Notes: generated by a model from the letters alone, not told the origin. A DNA stretch of 64,000 bases from Gammaproteobacteria bacterium (GCA_028293745.1 JAQGOF010000155.1:1-64000), one strand, 5' to 3'; positions 52,711-62,647 are shown, numbered from the stretch's first letter. A program made the numbers and translations.

Positions 52711-54616
52711 ACTGATAGCTCAGCGTCCAGCTGAGCTTTAAGGGAGACTGCACACTGCGGGCGGCGCTCTCACAGACCACTTTGGTGAGCAAAGGCCCTG
52801 TGGGGGTGTGATAGGCCACATCGTCTTGAACCGGAGCGGTGCCGCAGTGCTCGAAGCCGGACACCTCGAACTTACGTACCGCACCGTGTCCGAAAGTAGT
52901 TGTTCCACCCTTCTGCACCGGAGCGTCGGAGTAGGTGGCAAATTCCATCCGCAGACCGTTCAGCTCCACTGTTTCCTTCGGCGTGTAGACGTCTGTGCGA
53001 GTGATTCGGCCGGAGGACAGAACATACGTCGATGCGAGCGAAAACCGGTCATCACGGATCGGACTCTGGCTGCCCAACTTGTCCAGGCAAGGTTGTTGAA
53101 AAGTGATGATGGTCTCCTTGCCTCGTTCAGTTACTTTCACGTGTTGGAAGTACACGAGGGGGGCCAGAACTGAACCTTCGGACAAGCTGAACTGCGGGAT
53201 GAGTTGCGGGGAGTTACCGTCTGCGATGCCATCGAGCATGCCCGGGGAGAACGGAATTGGGAAATACGGGCTGTGCATATGCTGGCTCTGGCCACCATTG
53301 ATCAGTGGCAAGCCGATCACGTGCCCGCGATCGCGCAGGGTCAGCAGCATGCGATCGTATTCTCCACGCGCGAACCACGTGACCGTCCGCTTGGGAAGAT
53401 GCGCAAGGCCGGCCATGAAATCCGGGCTCGGTGGCTTGTCCTGGTAGCCGAGCTGATTCCAGGTTGCGCTGGTGTAGACGAACTGATGTGCCAGGGACAG
53501 GTTCTCGCCCAGGATGCGGAACTTCCCGCGATAGGCATCCGTCCGCCTGCCTTGATCCCACATGTCGACGGATCCGGTCTTCCTGTTCAGCCAGAAGTCA
53601 ACATAGTGCTGCCCTGCACGGCAAACGAAGGCATACGACAGAGCTTTCTCCTGCTCGTTCAGCACACCCAGAGCCGCTGCCGCGGTCAGCACTTCAACAA
53701 TTGCCGTAAGGCCGTACGGTCCCAGGCTTCGCCCATACTCAAAACCATCACCGTTGGGATTCAGGCGCTGGAGCATGACGTCGGCGGATTTGCGCACCCA
53801 GCCGCCGACCTCAGGCGGCGGCTGTGAGCCGGTTTCGATGAATCTCTGCGCGATCTCTGCGCTCAGCAGAACGCTGTAGCGGTCAAATCGGCCCTCCCCG
53901 TCGGTCTCGTCGGCGAAGCCATATTCGCCGGAGAACTGGCGGTAGTGCTCGAGCATTTTCTGCAGCAGCCGCTCGGAGCCGGAAGTGTCTTCCCAGCCCA
54001 TTTGCACACGCAGGCGTGCAATGCCGAACGCCACGCAGTAATAGTTGTTGGGATGGTCGATCAGCGCATGGGTGTCGACATCCACGAAGCTGCGCCAATC
54101 GAGCCACACCCTCAATTTGGCGAGTGTCAAGCGGTCCACGGCCGCACTCAACATCCCCGCCTCGTGCAGCTTGTTGAGCCCCGACATGTAGTAATAGATG
54201 CCCCAGGTGTCGTTGGCATCGTCGACCGTGAGTTTGGAGATGCGCCGGAAGCCCGCGATGTATTCGGAGCGGCGCGGATCGTCTGCGGGCACGGTGACCA
54301 GGAACTCTGCAAGACCGAGGGCGATCTTGCCGGGCAGGAACTTGTCGTCGCCGTTGAATACCGGCACGCCGTCAAGGGACAGTTCCCGCCCCTCCTTGGC
54401 CAGGCGAACCAGGAGCTCCCGCGACTGCGGCTGGATGCGCCCGCTGACGGTCTGGTTATAGGGGATAGCGGGCTCGATTGCAGCCCCCGCCGCGGCGGCC
54501 AGGACCGCCGCGGGGGAGCTGCGGCCCGCCGTGGGGGTCGGCGTGGCTGCGGCTGCGGTCGCCTGAGCGATCGCCGCCGCAGCGGCTATTCCAACAGCGA
54601 TGACGCGCGCCACCAT
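52709..54616 (-). CDS. Secreted protein, candidate polysaccharide-active enzyme (helical toroid type)
   Basis: 635 residues from the ATG at 54616 (signal VIAVGIAAAAAIAQATAAAA); an ATG at 54661 is the alternative. The first two thirds are helix-rich, with TWGIYYYMSGLNKL, NNYYCVAFGIARLR, FEYGRSLGPYG and QHYVDFWLNRKTG, reminiscent of the alpha/alpha toroid of heparinase-like lyases. The last third looks beta-rich (TSATWNQLGY onward). Family membership is not certain. It is encoded directly after an STN-type TonB receptor, an arrangement common for glycan capture and breakdown loci; the substrate is unknown. Confidence 0.55.
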   Translation of the reverse strand: MVARVIAVGIAAAAAIAQATAAAATPTPTAGRSSPAAVLAAAAGAAIEPAIPYNQTVSGRIQPQSRELLVRLAKEGRELSLDGVPVFNGDDKFLPGKIALGLAEFLVTVPADDPRRSEYIAGFRRISKLTVDDANDTWGIYYYMSGLNKLHEAGMLSAAVDRLTLAKLRVWLDWRSFVDVDTHALIDHPNNYYCVAFGIARLRVQMGWEDTSGSERLLQKMLEHYRQFSGEYGFADETDGEGRFDRYSVLLSAEIAQRFIETGSQPPPEVGGWVRKSADVMLQRLNPNGDGFEYGRSLGPYGLTAIVEVLTAAAALGVLNEQEKALSYAFVCRAGQHYVDFWLNRKTGSVDMWDQGRRTDAYRGKFRILGENLSLAHQFVYTSATWNQLGYQDKPPSPDFMAGLAHLPKRTVTWFARGEYDRMLLTLRDRGHVIGLPLINGGQSQHMHSPYFPIPFSPGMLDGIADGNSPQLIPQFSLSEGSVLAPLVYFQHVKVTERGKETIITFQQPCLDKLGSQSPIRDDRFSLASTYVLSSGRITRTDVYTPKETVELNGLRMEFATYSDAPVQKGGTTTFGHGAVRKFEVSGFEHCGTAPVQDDVAYHTPTGPLLTKVVCESAARSVQSPLKLSWTLSYQ

Positions 54617-54663
54617 CACCCTTCCCTGCGCGCCTGATCCCACAATCCTCCCTGCACTCATAC

Positions 54664-57456
54664 TCAGAAAGTCGCCCCCAAACGAATTCCGAAATAGCGC
54701 ACGCTGTCGCGCGCCGGCGTCCAGTTGATCGCATCCGTAGGAGGATTCGCCGTCTGGCTGATGTTGAATACGCCATTGCGGCCGCGCGTGAGTGCGTACC
54801 TCTTGTCGAATACGTTGTTGCAGAACGCGGTCAGCTTCCAGTGATCGTTCTGAGTACCGATTGAGAGGTCGAACAGGCTGTAAGCCGGCTGCACGGAGTC
54901 CGGATCCTGCAGCAGGTTGAACACAACCTGTGACTGCCAGCGAACGCTGCCTGAGACGAACGGGTGCCAATCGTGAAATGTCACCGGCACGTCGTACTGG
55001 CCATTGAAGCTGAAGTTCCACTTCGGCGCGTTGAACAGCGGCTTGCCGGACAGGTCCTGCTGGCCTCCCACGCAGCCCTGCGCCACCGTCTGCAGCGCAT
55101 AGCAGGTGGCATTCGGGAAGCGCTCCATCACTGCACGGTCATAGGCGCCGCCGCCGTTGAGCGTGAAGTCGCCGATCACTGCCGCCAACTCCGTTTCAAC
55201 TCCGCGGGAGGTGACCCGCCCGATGCTGTTGAGCAGGTTCTGGCCGGTGATCTCGTCGCGGCTCTGTGCCTGGAACCCCTGGAATTCCTCATCGAATGCC
55301 GTGACATTCCAGGTGAGCCGCCGATCGAAGAACGAGCTCTTGAAGCCGATTTCGTAGCTGTTCACCGTTTCCGCCGGGACCGGCTGCTTGGCCGCGACGG
55401 CGTCGGCGACCGGAACTCCCTTCAGTGGTCCGCTGGTCAGCGGTGAGCGTATGGTCAGGGTACTGGTCAGGTCATACGCAAGCCCTTTGTACCCTCGGGC
55501 ATAGCCGCCGAAAACCATGACATCGTCGGTGAGGTGGTACTGCAGGCTCGCCCGGCCGGTGACCGAGGTGGACTGGTTGCAGGTCGAGATGGGCAGAGTA
55601 GGCGACGCGGTCGAACACTCCGGGGCGCCGTAGGTGACGCGATTGGCGCGATCCACGAAGTTATAGCTGATCTTCTCGCGGTTCACCCGCAGGCCGGTGG
55701 TCAGCGACAGCTTCTCGACGATGTCGAAGGTTGACTGGCCGTAGATCGCAAAGTTCTTCGATACAGCATTCGAGACATAGCTCGAATAAGCCGTGCTGTT
55801 GGTCGTGGGCAGCGAGGTCAGGCTGCCGAACGGTCCGAGCGTGTTAGAGCCGCGCACGAAATCGCGCAAGGACCCGGTTCGACTGTAGTACAGGCCCGTC
55901 ACATAGCGGAACCGGCCCACGTCCCCCGAGGTCAATCGAAGCTCGTCTGTGACCGAGCTGATCCTGAAGAAACCGCCGTTGCCCGAGCCACCCGGTGGCG
56001 CGCCGGGAGCCACGGTGCTGAAGTCAAAGTCGCTGGAATCCGTGTCCTGCAGGTCATGCAGATCGTAGTGGTCGTAGGACGAGATCAACGCGAGAGTCAA
56101 GCTGCCCAATTCGCGCTCGATCTTCAGTCCGCTGCCGTAGTCGCGGCCATCACCTCTCGCTGCGACATCCAGACGTGCCGCCCGGTTATTCGGGCCGGGC
56201 GTGATGCCGTTGAGAATCACGGATTGGGGAATCGGGACCTTCGTTTTGCCAAACGTCACACCGGGACTGATGAAATAAACTGCCCCCGCGCAACATCCGG
56301 CAGGCGTATGGGTGAAGTAAGGCGACAGCGTCACCTTCCAGGAGTCCAGGGCCGTCCACACGAGCTTGCCCCGCATGGTCGTGTCCTGTTCGCCATTCAG
56401 CCATGTGCCCGTGGAGAGGTCATAGACGTTACCCTGGTATTCGCTGTGGTTCACCGAGAGACGGAAGTTGAGCCCGTCCACGATCGGCCCTGACACGCTC
56501 GCCTGGTAGCGCGACTCATCGTCAAAGGTATGCATCACCTCCGCGCGCCCGGTGAATGTGTCGGTCGGTGACTCGGTTGTAATGTTGACGACGCCCGCGG
56601 ACGCGGACTTGCCGAACAGTGTGTTCTGCGGCCCGCGCAACACTTCGACCTGGCGTACATCCACGAACGATGCAAAGGCCTCCGCCTGAAAGGCCTGCGG
56701 AATGTCGTCCACGACCACGGCCACGCTCGATTCCGTCGCGATTGAATAGGCGTACGTGCCGATGCCGCGGATGTTGATACTGTTGTTCGCCGGTTGGCTC
56801 GTCTTCGTGATGGTCAGAGACGGAGCGATCTTCACGAGGTCGTCAAAGTCGCGGATATTGGCCCGCTCCATGCTGGCAGCCGTCGCGACGAATACCGACG
56901 CCGGTACCGACTGAATGTTCTCGGCCCGCTTCGTGCCGGTTACGATGACTTCCTCCAGACCACCGGAGGTTGTCGGCGCAGCCGCCGCCGAGGCGGATCT
57001 GGCCGGTGCAGCATGCGCCGCGTCCGAGGCGGCAGCCTTCGTCGAGACGGCCGCGGTGTTGACCTGAAGAGCGGCCGCAGATGCGCTTCGCCCGAAGCTC
57101 ATGGGTGCCCGCACGTCCGTACCGGTTTCACGCAGCCGGCGGCGGATCATGATTGCGCCGGATGCCGAGCGTTCCGCGACGAGATTCGTATCCTTCAGCA
57201 GCCGATCCAACGCGGCCTGGACGGTGTACTCGCCCTTGAGCGAGGTCGCCTGTCCCGCGACCACCTCTTCGGTGAAAACCACTTCCTGGCCGCAGGTATG
57301 CGCAAAAGTCCGCAAAGCCTGCGACAGCGACTGCGTGGCTATGTCAAAGTGAAAACTGCGATCCTGTGTTTGCGCCACTGCCGTGCCGAGCACGCCGATA
57401 GCGCAAACAACCGCGAGACCGGATGCGCTACGCATCCGTTGCGTCCGAATGACCAT
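54664..57456 (-). CDS. TonB-dependent receptor with N-terminal STN signalling domain
   Basis: 930 residues. A signal peptide ends near VLGTAVAQ. An STN domain (residues ~33-105: FHFDIATQSLSQALRTFA...LKGEYTVQAALDRLL) is followed by an Ala/Ser-rich linker, a TonB box region (EEVIVTGTKRAENIQSVP), the plug (NNSINIRGIGTYAY, VEVLRGPQNTLFGKSASAGVVNI) and the 22-strand barrel ending in GIRLGATF. STN domains signal to a FecR-type anti-sigma regulator, which lies immediately upstream. The ligand is unknown. Confidence 0.93.
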   Translation of the reverse strand: MVIRTQRMRSASGLAVVCAIGVLGTAVAQTQDRSFHFDIATQSLSQALRTFAHTCGQEVVFTEEVVAGQATSLKGEYTVQAALDRLLKDTNLVAERSASGAIMIRRRLRETGTDVRAPMSFGRSASAAALQVNTAAVSTKAAASDAAHAAPARSASAAAAPTTSGGLEEVIVTGTKRAENIQSVPASVFVATAASMERANIRDFDDLVKIAPSLTITKTSQPANNSINIRGIGTYAYSIATESSVAVVVDDIPQAFQAEAFASFVDVRQVEVLRGPQNTLFGKSASAGVVNITTESPTDTFTGRAEVMHTFDDESRYQASVSGPIVDGLNFRLSVNHSEYQGNVYDLSTGTWLNGEQDTTMRGKLVWTALDSWKVTLSPYFTHTPAGCCAGAVYFISPGVTFGKTKVPIPQSVILNGITPGPNNRAARLDVAARGDGRDYGSGLKIERELGSLTLALISSYDHYDLHDLQDTDSSDFDFSTVAPGAPPGGSGNGGFFRISSVTDELRLTSGDVGRFRYVTGLYYSRTGSLRDFVRGSNTLGPFGSLTSLPTTNSTAYSSYVSNAVSKNFAIYGQSTFDIVEKLSLTTGLRVNREKISYNFVDRANRVTYGAPECSTASPTLPISTCNQSTSVTGRASLQYHLTDDVMVFGGYARGYKGLAYDLTSTLTIRSPLTSGPLKGVPVADAVAAKQPVPAETVNSYEIGFKSSFFDRRLTWNVTAFDEEFQGFQAQSRDEITGQNLLNSIGRVTSRGVETELAAVIGDFTLNGGGAYDRAVMERFPNATCYALQTVAQGCVGGQQDLSGKPLFNAPKWNFSFNGQYDVPVTFHDWHPFVSGSVRWQSQVVFNLLQDPDSVQPAYSLFDLSIGTQNDHWKLTAFCNNVFDKRYALTRGRNGVFNISQTANPPTDAINWTPARDSVRYFGIRLGATF

Positions 57457-57583
57457 TCCAACCCCCCTCTTTACTCATTGCGAGTTCGCAAAAATTCGCG
57501 CCTCACAATGAATACAGACGCCGGCTTTTCGAAAATCCTCCAACAGACCAGCCGGAAGCGGGCAGCATCGGCAGCCGCGGGCC

Positions 57584-58588
57584 TCAGCGATGTGTCAGAC
57601 GTGTCGTCCCATCGGCACTTTTGTCCGCACGCACAGGGAGATAGGCGGCGATCGTACTCACGAATCCATCAATGTCGCCAGTATGGAATACGCCACTGAT
57701 GCGTAGCTCTGAAGTCTGTGTGTCCGCGATGACTACTCCATGCCGGGCGTAGCGATTGATCCGCGCAACGACAATCGGCAACGGATCGTTCTCGAAAACG
57801 ACCTCACCGTTTTCCCACGCAGTGGCCTGCCCCAAGTTGACATGCGCAACGCTCGGAGGCGCCTGCGGCGAGAATACGACCTGCTCGCCGGCATCGAGAA
57901 TTATGCGGTCAATCTGACTATCTATATTCGCCGGCTGGCTGAATGTGGGCTCGGGCGCGACAACTATGTGGCCCTCGATCAATGTCACGAGCAGGCTCGG
58001 ACCGAACAGATCCACGTTGAAGGACGTCCCCGTCGCAATGACTCTGTGCCCGTCGGCAGTTACGGAAAACGGCCTCTCGAGGTCATGCGACACATCAAAA
58101 CGTGCCTGGCCGCTCGTCAAGGTCAGCTCGCGCGCGCGCGCAGAGTACCGTACCTTCACCTCGCTCCTCGAGTCGAGCGCCACTTGAGATCCGTCCGCCA
58201 ACGTCACGACGCGCCGCTCGCCTGCAAGAGTGCTGTAGACATCAGGTTGGTGAGTCCACACGAATAATCCGCCGATCGCCACGATGAGAATGCCGGCGGC
58301 AATTGCGAGCCTGTGCGCAATGGCGAACCGCTTGGAGCGCACCCAGCGCCCCCGCCCGGCTTCGTGAGCGTGCGCCAAGGCTCTGCAGCGCAGGTCGATG
58401 ATCTCGGGAGCGGTCGCATGCTCCCCAAAGAGAGTCCACTGATCCTGCACCCGTTTCCAGGCGGCTGCATTACCCGCGTCCGCGGCAATCCAGTCCGCGA
58501 GCTCCGGGCTGCTTTCCAGGTCGCCTTCGGCCAGGCGGGCGCGCCACGCGGCCGCTTCTGCCAGGCGAGATGTATCGATGTCGCTCAT
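57584..58588 (-). CDS. FecR-family anti-sigma regulator
   Basis: 334 residues. The N-terminal cytoplasmic domain (AAWRARLAEGDLESSPELADWIAADAGNAAAWKRVQDQW) is the DUF4880-type sigma-binding part. One membrane helix follows (LAIAAGILIVAIGGLFVW), then the periplasmic FecR domain (VVTLADGSQVALDSRSEVKVRYS, GQARFDVSHDLERPFSV). It receives the signal from the receptor and frees or activates the sigma factor. It starts in an ATGA overlap with the sigma gene. Confidence 0.93.
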   Translation of the reverse strand: MSDIDTSRLAEAAAWRARLAEGDLESSPELADWIAADAGNAAAWKRVQDQWTLFGEHATAPEIIDLRCRALAHAHEAGRGRWVRSKRFAIAHRLAIAAGILIVAIGGLFVWTHQPDVYSTLAGERRVVTLADGSQVALDSRSEVKVRYSARARELTLTSGQARFDVSHDLERPFSVTADGHRVIATGTSFNVDLFGPSLLVTLIEGHIVVAPEPTFSQPANIDSQIDRIILDAGEQVVFSPQAPPSVAHVNLGQATAWENGEVVFENDPLPIVVARINRYARHGVVIADTQTSELRISGVFHTGDIDGFVSTIAAYLPVRADKSADGTTRLTHR

Positions 58589-59130
58589 CGGCTGCCGCCG
58601 TACCGGTTTGCGAGATGAAGCACAGCTTTCACGACATGCTTCTCTACGGTGCTCTGCCCTATTCCATACAGGGCAGCGATGTCCTTCTGCTTCATATTCT
58701 CGAGCCGGAACAAAATGAAAATATTGCGCGTGAGCTCGCCGAGCTCTTCCAGGGAACGCAGCACATCGGCGAGAGAGTCCTCACTGAGTAAGACGCGCTC
58801 GGGCGAGATTGCCTCCACCAGCTGAGTTTCCAATTGCCCGTCGGAATCCTCTTCGATGGGCAGAAAGAGAGCAGGTCCCGCTCGCAGGGCCCGCCGCCGG
58901 TGATCGCGCAGCAGGTTGATCGCGACTTTGAATACGTAGCTGTCCGCCCGCTCGATCTGGCCCCGCTCCGAGGCGCGTATGACCTTCAGCAGCACGTCCT
59001 GGGTCAGGTCCTCTGCGAGCGACCTGTCCTTGATCCGGCGCAGGAAAAAGGTCACCAACGGCCGGCGGAAGCGTGCTGCCAGCTCGCTACGCAGCTGTTC
59101 GACCGGGGATTTGTCGGGGGCCGTTGCCAT
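58585..59130 (-). CDS. ECF sigma factor, FecI-like
   Basis: 181 residues from the ATG at 59130. Region 2 (AEDLTQDVLLKVIRA, SYVFKVAINLLRDHRRR) and region 4 (LRSLEELGELTRNIFILFRLENMKQKDIAALYGIGQSTVEKHVVKA) are clear. With FecR and the STN receptor it forms a cell-surface signalling cascade. The expected target is the receptor operon that follows. Confidence 0.93.
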   Translation of the reverse strand: MATAPDKSPVEQLRSELAARFRRPLVTFFLRRIKDRSLAEDLTQDVLLKVIRASERGQIERADSYVFKVAINLLRDHRRRALRAGPALFLPIEEDSDGQLETQLVEAISPERVLLSEDSLADVLRSLEELGELTRNIFILFRLENMKQKDIAALYGIGQSTVEKHVVKAVLHLANRYGGSR

Positions 59131-59366
59131 GGGATTGCGGTATATCCGCGCAAACGGTAGCACGCGTAATCCGGGAATCGAAGCACTGGAGGATTTGGCA
59201 GCTCGCGGCGTCTTACTTAACAAATGAGGCGCGAGCGATTCCCCGTCCGGTGGGGCCCTTCACGGTCGCCGGACTGTATCGAGGCCTGCTCGCTCACATG
59301 TTTCTGGTTGGGCTGCCGATCTCGATGAGCGTTCGATACCTGGCGAGGTAGCCTTCCGGCGCTGCG

Positions 59367-60251
59367 TCATTGAGCCTTTGCGGCCATGTAGCGGCCCAGG
59401 AAATCTCCGACGCGCTGTTCGTACTGCGCCTTCGCAAAGGCATGCAGGTCACCGTGCCCAGCGCCCTCCACCGCCCACAGTTCCTTCGGATTGGAAGCCG
59501 CCGCGAACAAAGCACGCGCATCTTCGATGGATGTGTAACTGTCCTGGGTCCCGTTGACGATCAGGACAGGAGCCCCGATCTGCCCCATCCGGTCGATGGG
59601 CCGCAGCCTGTTGGCGGGAATCTTGAGCCGCGCCTGCACCTGCACCATCAGCAAAGGGGCCAACACGGGCGCCACCGGCCCCAGGTACTGGCGCGCCCTG
59701 CCCGCCACAGCCTGTTGGATTGTTGGATACATCTGCTCGAGCACCACCGCGGCGACCGCCGGCCGTTCCTCAGCCAGCACGAACGCAGCGGCTCCGAGCG
59801 ATACCCCAATGACGCCCACCTGCTCGTTGGGCAGCTTGTGATGCAGGTATTGAATGGCTGCCGTCACATCCCGCGATTCGAGGTCACCGAAGGTGATTAG
59901 GCTGCCGCGGCTCTCCCCATGCCCCTGGAAGTCGAACAACAACACCGAGTAGCCGCGAGCGCGAAGGAATTCGGCGCGTGACACCATCTCCCGCCGGTCC
60001 CCACGCAGGCCGTGCAGCAGGATGACGGCTCCACGGCCCGGCTTGCCGGGTGACAGCCAACCGTGAATCAGCGATCCCGAGCCGCTCGCAAACGTAATGT
60101 TCGATGCTTCCAGATCGAGCGGGGGCCGACCGATGGTGATGTCGCGGTTGGTCGGTTTGGTCAGATCATCGCCCGCCACCCAGGTGAGCGCCAGGACGAC
60201 GACGACGATCACGGCGAGGCCGACAACCAGCCGAATCAGCAATTCTTTCAT
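59367..60251 (-). CDS. Membrane-anchored alpha/beta hydrolase
   Basis: 294 residues from the ATG at 60251. An N-terminal helix (LLIRLVVGLAVIVVVVLALTWVAG) is an anchor or uncleaved signal. The hydrolase core has the oxyanion HGLRGDRRE, nucleophile elbow GVSLGAA, acid NGTQDSYT and base GAGHGDL, so the catalytic triad is complete. The BEM46/Abhd13-like layout is suggested by order and length. Substrate unknown. Confidence 0.82.
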   Translation of the reverse strand: MKELLIRLVVGLAVIVVVVLALTWVAGDDLTKPTNRDITIGRPPLDLEASNITFASGSGSLIHGWLSPGKPGRGAVILLHGLRGDRREMVSRAEFLRARGYSVLLFDFQGHGESRGSLITFGDLESRDVTAAIQYLHHKLPNEQVGVIGVSLGAAAFVLAEERPAVAAVVLEQMYPTIQQAVAGRARQYLGPVAPVLAPLLMVQVQARLKIPANRLRPIDRMGQIGAPVLIVNGTQDSYTSIEDARALFAAASNPKELWAVEGAGHGDLHAFAKAQYEQRVGDFLGRYMAAKAQ

Positions 60252-60299
60252 ACGCAACGCGGAAGATCCGGCCGGTGAGACGCAGGCGATGGGCCGATC

Positions 60300-60794
60300 T
60301 TACTCGTCCTCCGCGCCGATCGGGGATTGACCGATCTGGGATTGACAATAGTTCTCGATGCCGATGCGGGTGATCAGGTCGAGTTGGGTTTCGAGATAGT
60401 CGATGTGCTCCTCCTCCGACTCGAGGATGGTCTCGAACAACTCGCGCGAGACGTAGTCACTGAGCGACTCGCTATCCGCGATGGCAGCCTTGAGATCAGC
60501 GCGCGCCGCCATCTCGAGCTTGAGGTCGCATTCGAGCGCTTCCTTGACATTCTCGCCGATGAGCAGCTTGCCGAGGTCCTGCAGGTTGGGCAGCCCATCG
60601 AGAAACAGGATGCGCTCGATCAGCTTGTCCGCGTGCTTCATCTCATCGATGGACTCGTCTTTCTCCACATCCTGCAGCTTGTCGAGTCCCCAGTGGCCGA
60701 ACATGCGGGCGTGCAGGAAATACTGATTGATGGCGGTCAGCTCGTTCTTCAGCACGAGATTCAGATGCTGCAGGATCTTGGGATCGCCCTTCAT
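60300..60794 (-). CDS. bfr: Bacterioferritin
   Basis: 164 residues from the ATG at 60794 (GGAG eight bases upstream). The ferroxidase helices are present: [49 protein letters not shown] (Met for haem axial binding), and [17 protein letters not shown]. It forms a 24-subunit iron store with haem at subunit interfaces. It is followed upstream by its ferredoxin partner gene, as in many proteobacteria. Confidence 0.95.
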   Translation of the reverse strand: MKGDPKILQHLNLVLKNELTAINQYFLHARMFGHWGLDKLQDVEKDESIDEMKHADKLIERILFLDGLPNLQDLGKLLIGENVKEALECDLKLEMAARADLKAAIADSESLSDYVSRELFETILESEEEHIDYLETQLDLITRIGIENYCQSQIGQSPIGAEDE

Positions 60795-60932
60795 GACGGC
60801 CGCTCCAGTGAATTGACAGCCCGCAATCTTGGAGGAGCCGCGTCCGGCGCGCAACGGAAGTTGGAAAAGAGCTCACGGTCCAGCGGCCGAGTGTGCGGCT
60901 GGACGAAAACAGGAATGACAGCGATTGTCGCT

Positions 60933-61142
60933 TCAGAGCGCGGGTTCGGGGACCCGGTGCAAGGCGCCGTTGCGGCGCGTGCTCAGATATTCGTCCACGA
61001 CGTTTCGGGCGGTGTCTTCGCAGCGGCCGCAGCAGCTTCCGACAGGCAGTTCGTTCTGTACATCGAAGAGCGAGCATGCGCCCCGATCGACAGCCTTGCA
61101 GATGTCTTTATCGGTTACGGCGTGGCAAAGGCAGACGTACAT
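60933..61142 (-). CDS. bfd: Bacterioferritin-associated ferredoxin
   Basis: 69 residues from the ATG at 61142. The four [2Fe-2S] ligands are in CLCHAVTD and GSCCGRCEDTA, spaced as in E. coli Bfd. It reduces the haem of bacterioferritin so stored iron can be released. A Fur-box-like site lies 51 bases upstream, as expected for a gene induced by iron starvation. Confidence 0.94.
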   Translation of the reverse strand: MYVCLCHAVTDKDICKAVDRGACSLFDVQNELPVGSCCGRCEDTARNVVDEYLSTRRNGALHRVPEPAL

Positions 61143-61192
61143 CGGAAGCCTCGGTGTGCAGCGCAATTGCGCCCAGTAGTGTAATCCTAAGT

Positions 61193-61211
61193 GGGAATGA
61201 GAATGATTGTC
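61193..61211 (-). promoter_or_regulatory. Fur box upstream of bfd
   Basis: GGGAATGAGAATGATTGTC matches the 19-bp Fur consensus at 14 positions. It sits in the bfd upstream region. Iron-loaded Fur would repress bfd. The AAA+ ATPase gene is transcribed towards this site, so it is not in that gene's promoter. Confidence 0.72.
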
Positions 61212-61268
61212 AATTACATCACCACCTGCAGCGGCAGCGCGGCATGGCACCCCTTTATACTCAACGAC

Positions 61269-62393
61269 TTAGATCTGGCGTCCTGACGCCACGGCGACGG
61301 CACACGCTCGGTATATAGCCGCCACGGAAGCCGTTCTCACGCCGTCCAGGAACACCGATGCCAGGGCCGCCTGCTCACGCGCCGTGTCTCCTTTGCAGAG
61401 GCGACCGGCGAGCCTTGCGCCCTCTTCCCGCGTCAGCGAGCGGGTGCGCACCGTCGCGAAGCATCGGCCCGGTCGCAACAGAGCCTCGTCGATGTCGCCA
61501 ACGTTTGGGAGGTTGGTGGTGAACAGGATCTTGCGTCCCTGGGCGCGGACAACTCCGTCCGCGATGGCGAGGAAGCGATGCAGATCCTGGTTACCACTGG
61601 CCCGCGCCGCCAGAAGATGATCGGCATCCTCGATTACGAACGCGTCGTGCGAGCCGGTGATGAATTCCACGAAGATCTCGTCGCTCTCCAGGGCGCGCCT
61701 GTCTCCTGTGTACATCACTTCTGCGCTATCTCCTTTGCGCCGTGACATTTCACCCAGGATGGCACGCACCAGTCGCGTCTTGCCGCTGCCTGGCTGCCCC
61801 AGAAGGATCAGCACGGTCTCCTCTGCATCAAGGTACCGCGTTATGAAGTCCCCGACGGGCGCGCCGAGACCCGGATAGGCCTCGTCATACAGTACGTCGC
61901 GCGCGATCTCCTCGAATGAGGTGCTCGAGAGCGAGCCGTGCATGCAGAAATGCCAATCAAGAACGAACATCTCATCCCGGATGCGCTGATCGCCGACGAT
62001 ACGGAAAATGCTCTCGCGGATCTCTTCAGCACGCGCGGGTGTTGCAGCCCAGACATTGAACGTACACGAACAATAGTCTGATTTCTGTTTGCCGCCGGCA
62101 CACACGAACGCACCGGGGCCGTCCAGCAGCAACGAACCGGTGTCGAGCCGCTGCGCGGTCAGGTTCATCTTCAAGGCGAGGTCGTCGAATACCCGTTCCA
62201 GCTTGCGATGCACCGCGCAACGGACAATCCGATGAATCGGATGGTTGCTGACGGCCATCTCGAAAGCCTGCAGAGCACGCGTGTTTACAACGGTATCCGC
62301 AAGGTTGTACAGCTCGTGCTGGAATGAGACGCCGACGTTGATATGCCGCGGTTCGGGCGGCTGGCGCTCGGGGGTCAATTTATGAAGAGTCAT
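61269..62393 (-). CDS. AAA+ ATPase of unknown role
   Basis: 374 residues from the ATG at 62393. The first ~190 residues are of unknown type (HINVGVSFQHELYNLADTVVN, GAFVCAGGKQKSDYCSCTFNVWA). The AAA core has Walker A LLGQPGSGKTRLV, Walker B AFVIEDADHLL, sensor 1 ILFTTNLPN and an arginine-finger region ALLRPGRC. It resembles stand-alone AAA proteins in phage and plasmid contexts as much as chromosomal ones. No partner gene is evident. Confidence 0.75.
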   Translation of the reverse strand: MTLHKLTPERQPPEPRHINVGVSFQHELYNLADTVVNTRALQAFEMAVSNHPIHRIVRCAVHRKLERVFDDLALKMNLTAQRLDTGSLLLDGPGAFVCAGGKQKSDYCSCTFNVWAATPARAEEIRESIFRIVGDQRIRDEMFVLDWHFCMHGSLSSTSFEEIARDVLYDEAYPGLGAPVGDFITRYLDAEETVLILLGQPGSGKTRLVRAILGEMSRRKGDSAEVMYTGDRRALESDEIFVEFITGSHDAFVIEDADHLLAARASGNQDLHRFLAIADGVVRAQGRKILFTTNLPNVGDIDEALLRPGRCFATVRTRSLTREEGARLAGRLCKGDTAREQAALASVFLDGVRTASVAAIYRACAVAVASGRQI

Positions 62394-62647
62394 ATCCGGC
62401 GTCTTTTTCGGAAGGTTGTGAGTATCAACCCTCCGCATGCAACGCAGGGTCAATGGGCGGTGGGCAGTTGCATCAGGTTTGAATACATAGGGGCGCGCAG
62501 TCTACCCGCCATGTTGGTATTGTCAAGGTCTCGCCGCGCATCGATGTTGTCTTACAGGCGGACACGGCTTGTTCCTACAGTGCGGCGGCACGCACCTGGT
62601 CACGATCGTGCAATCCCCCGCCGTGGGCGAATCCTGCAGGAGCATTC

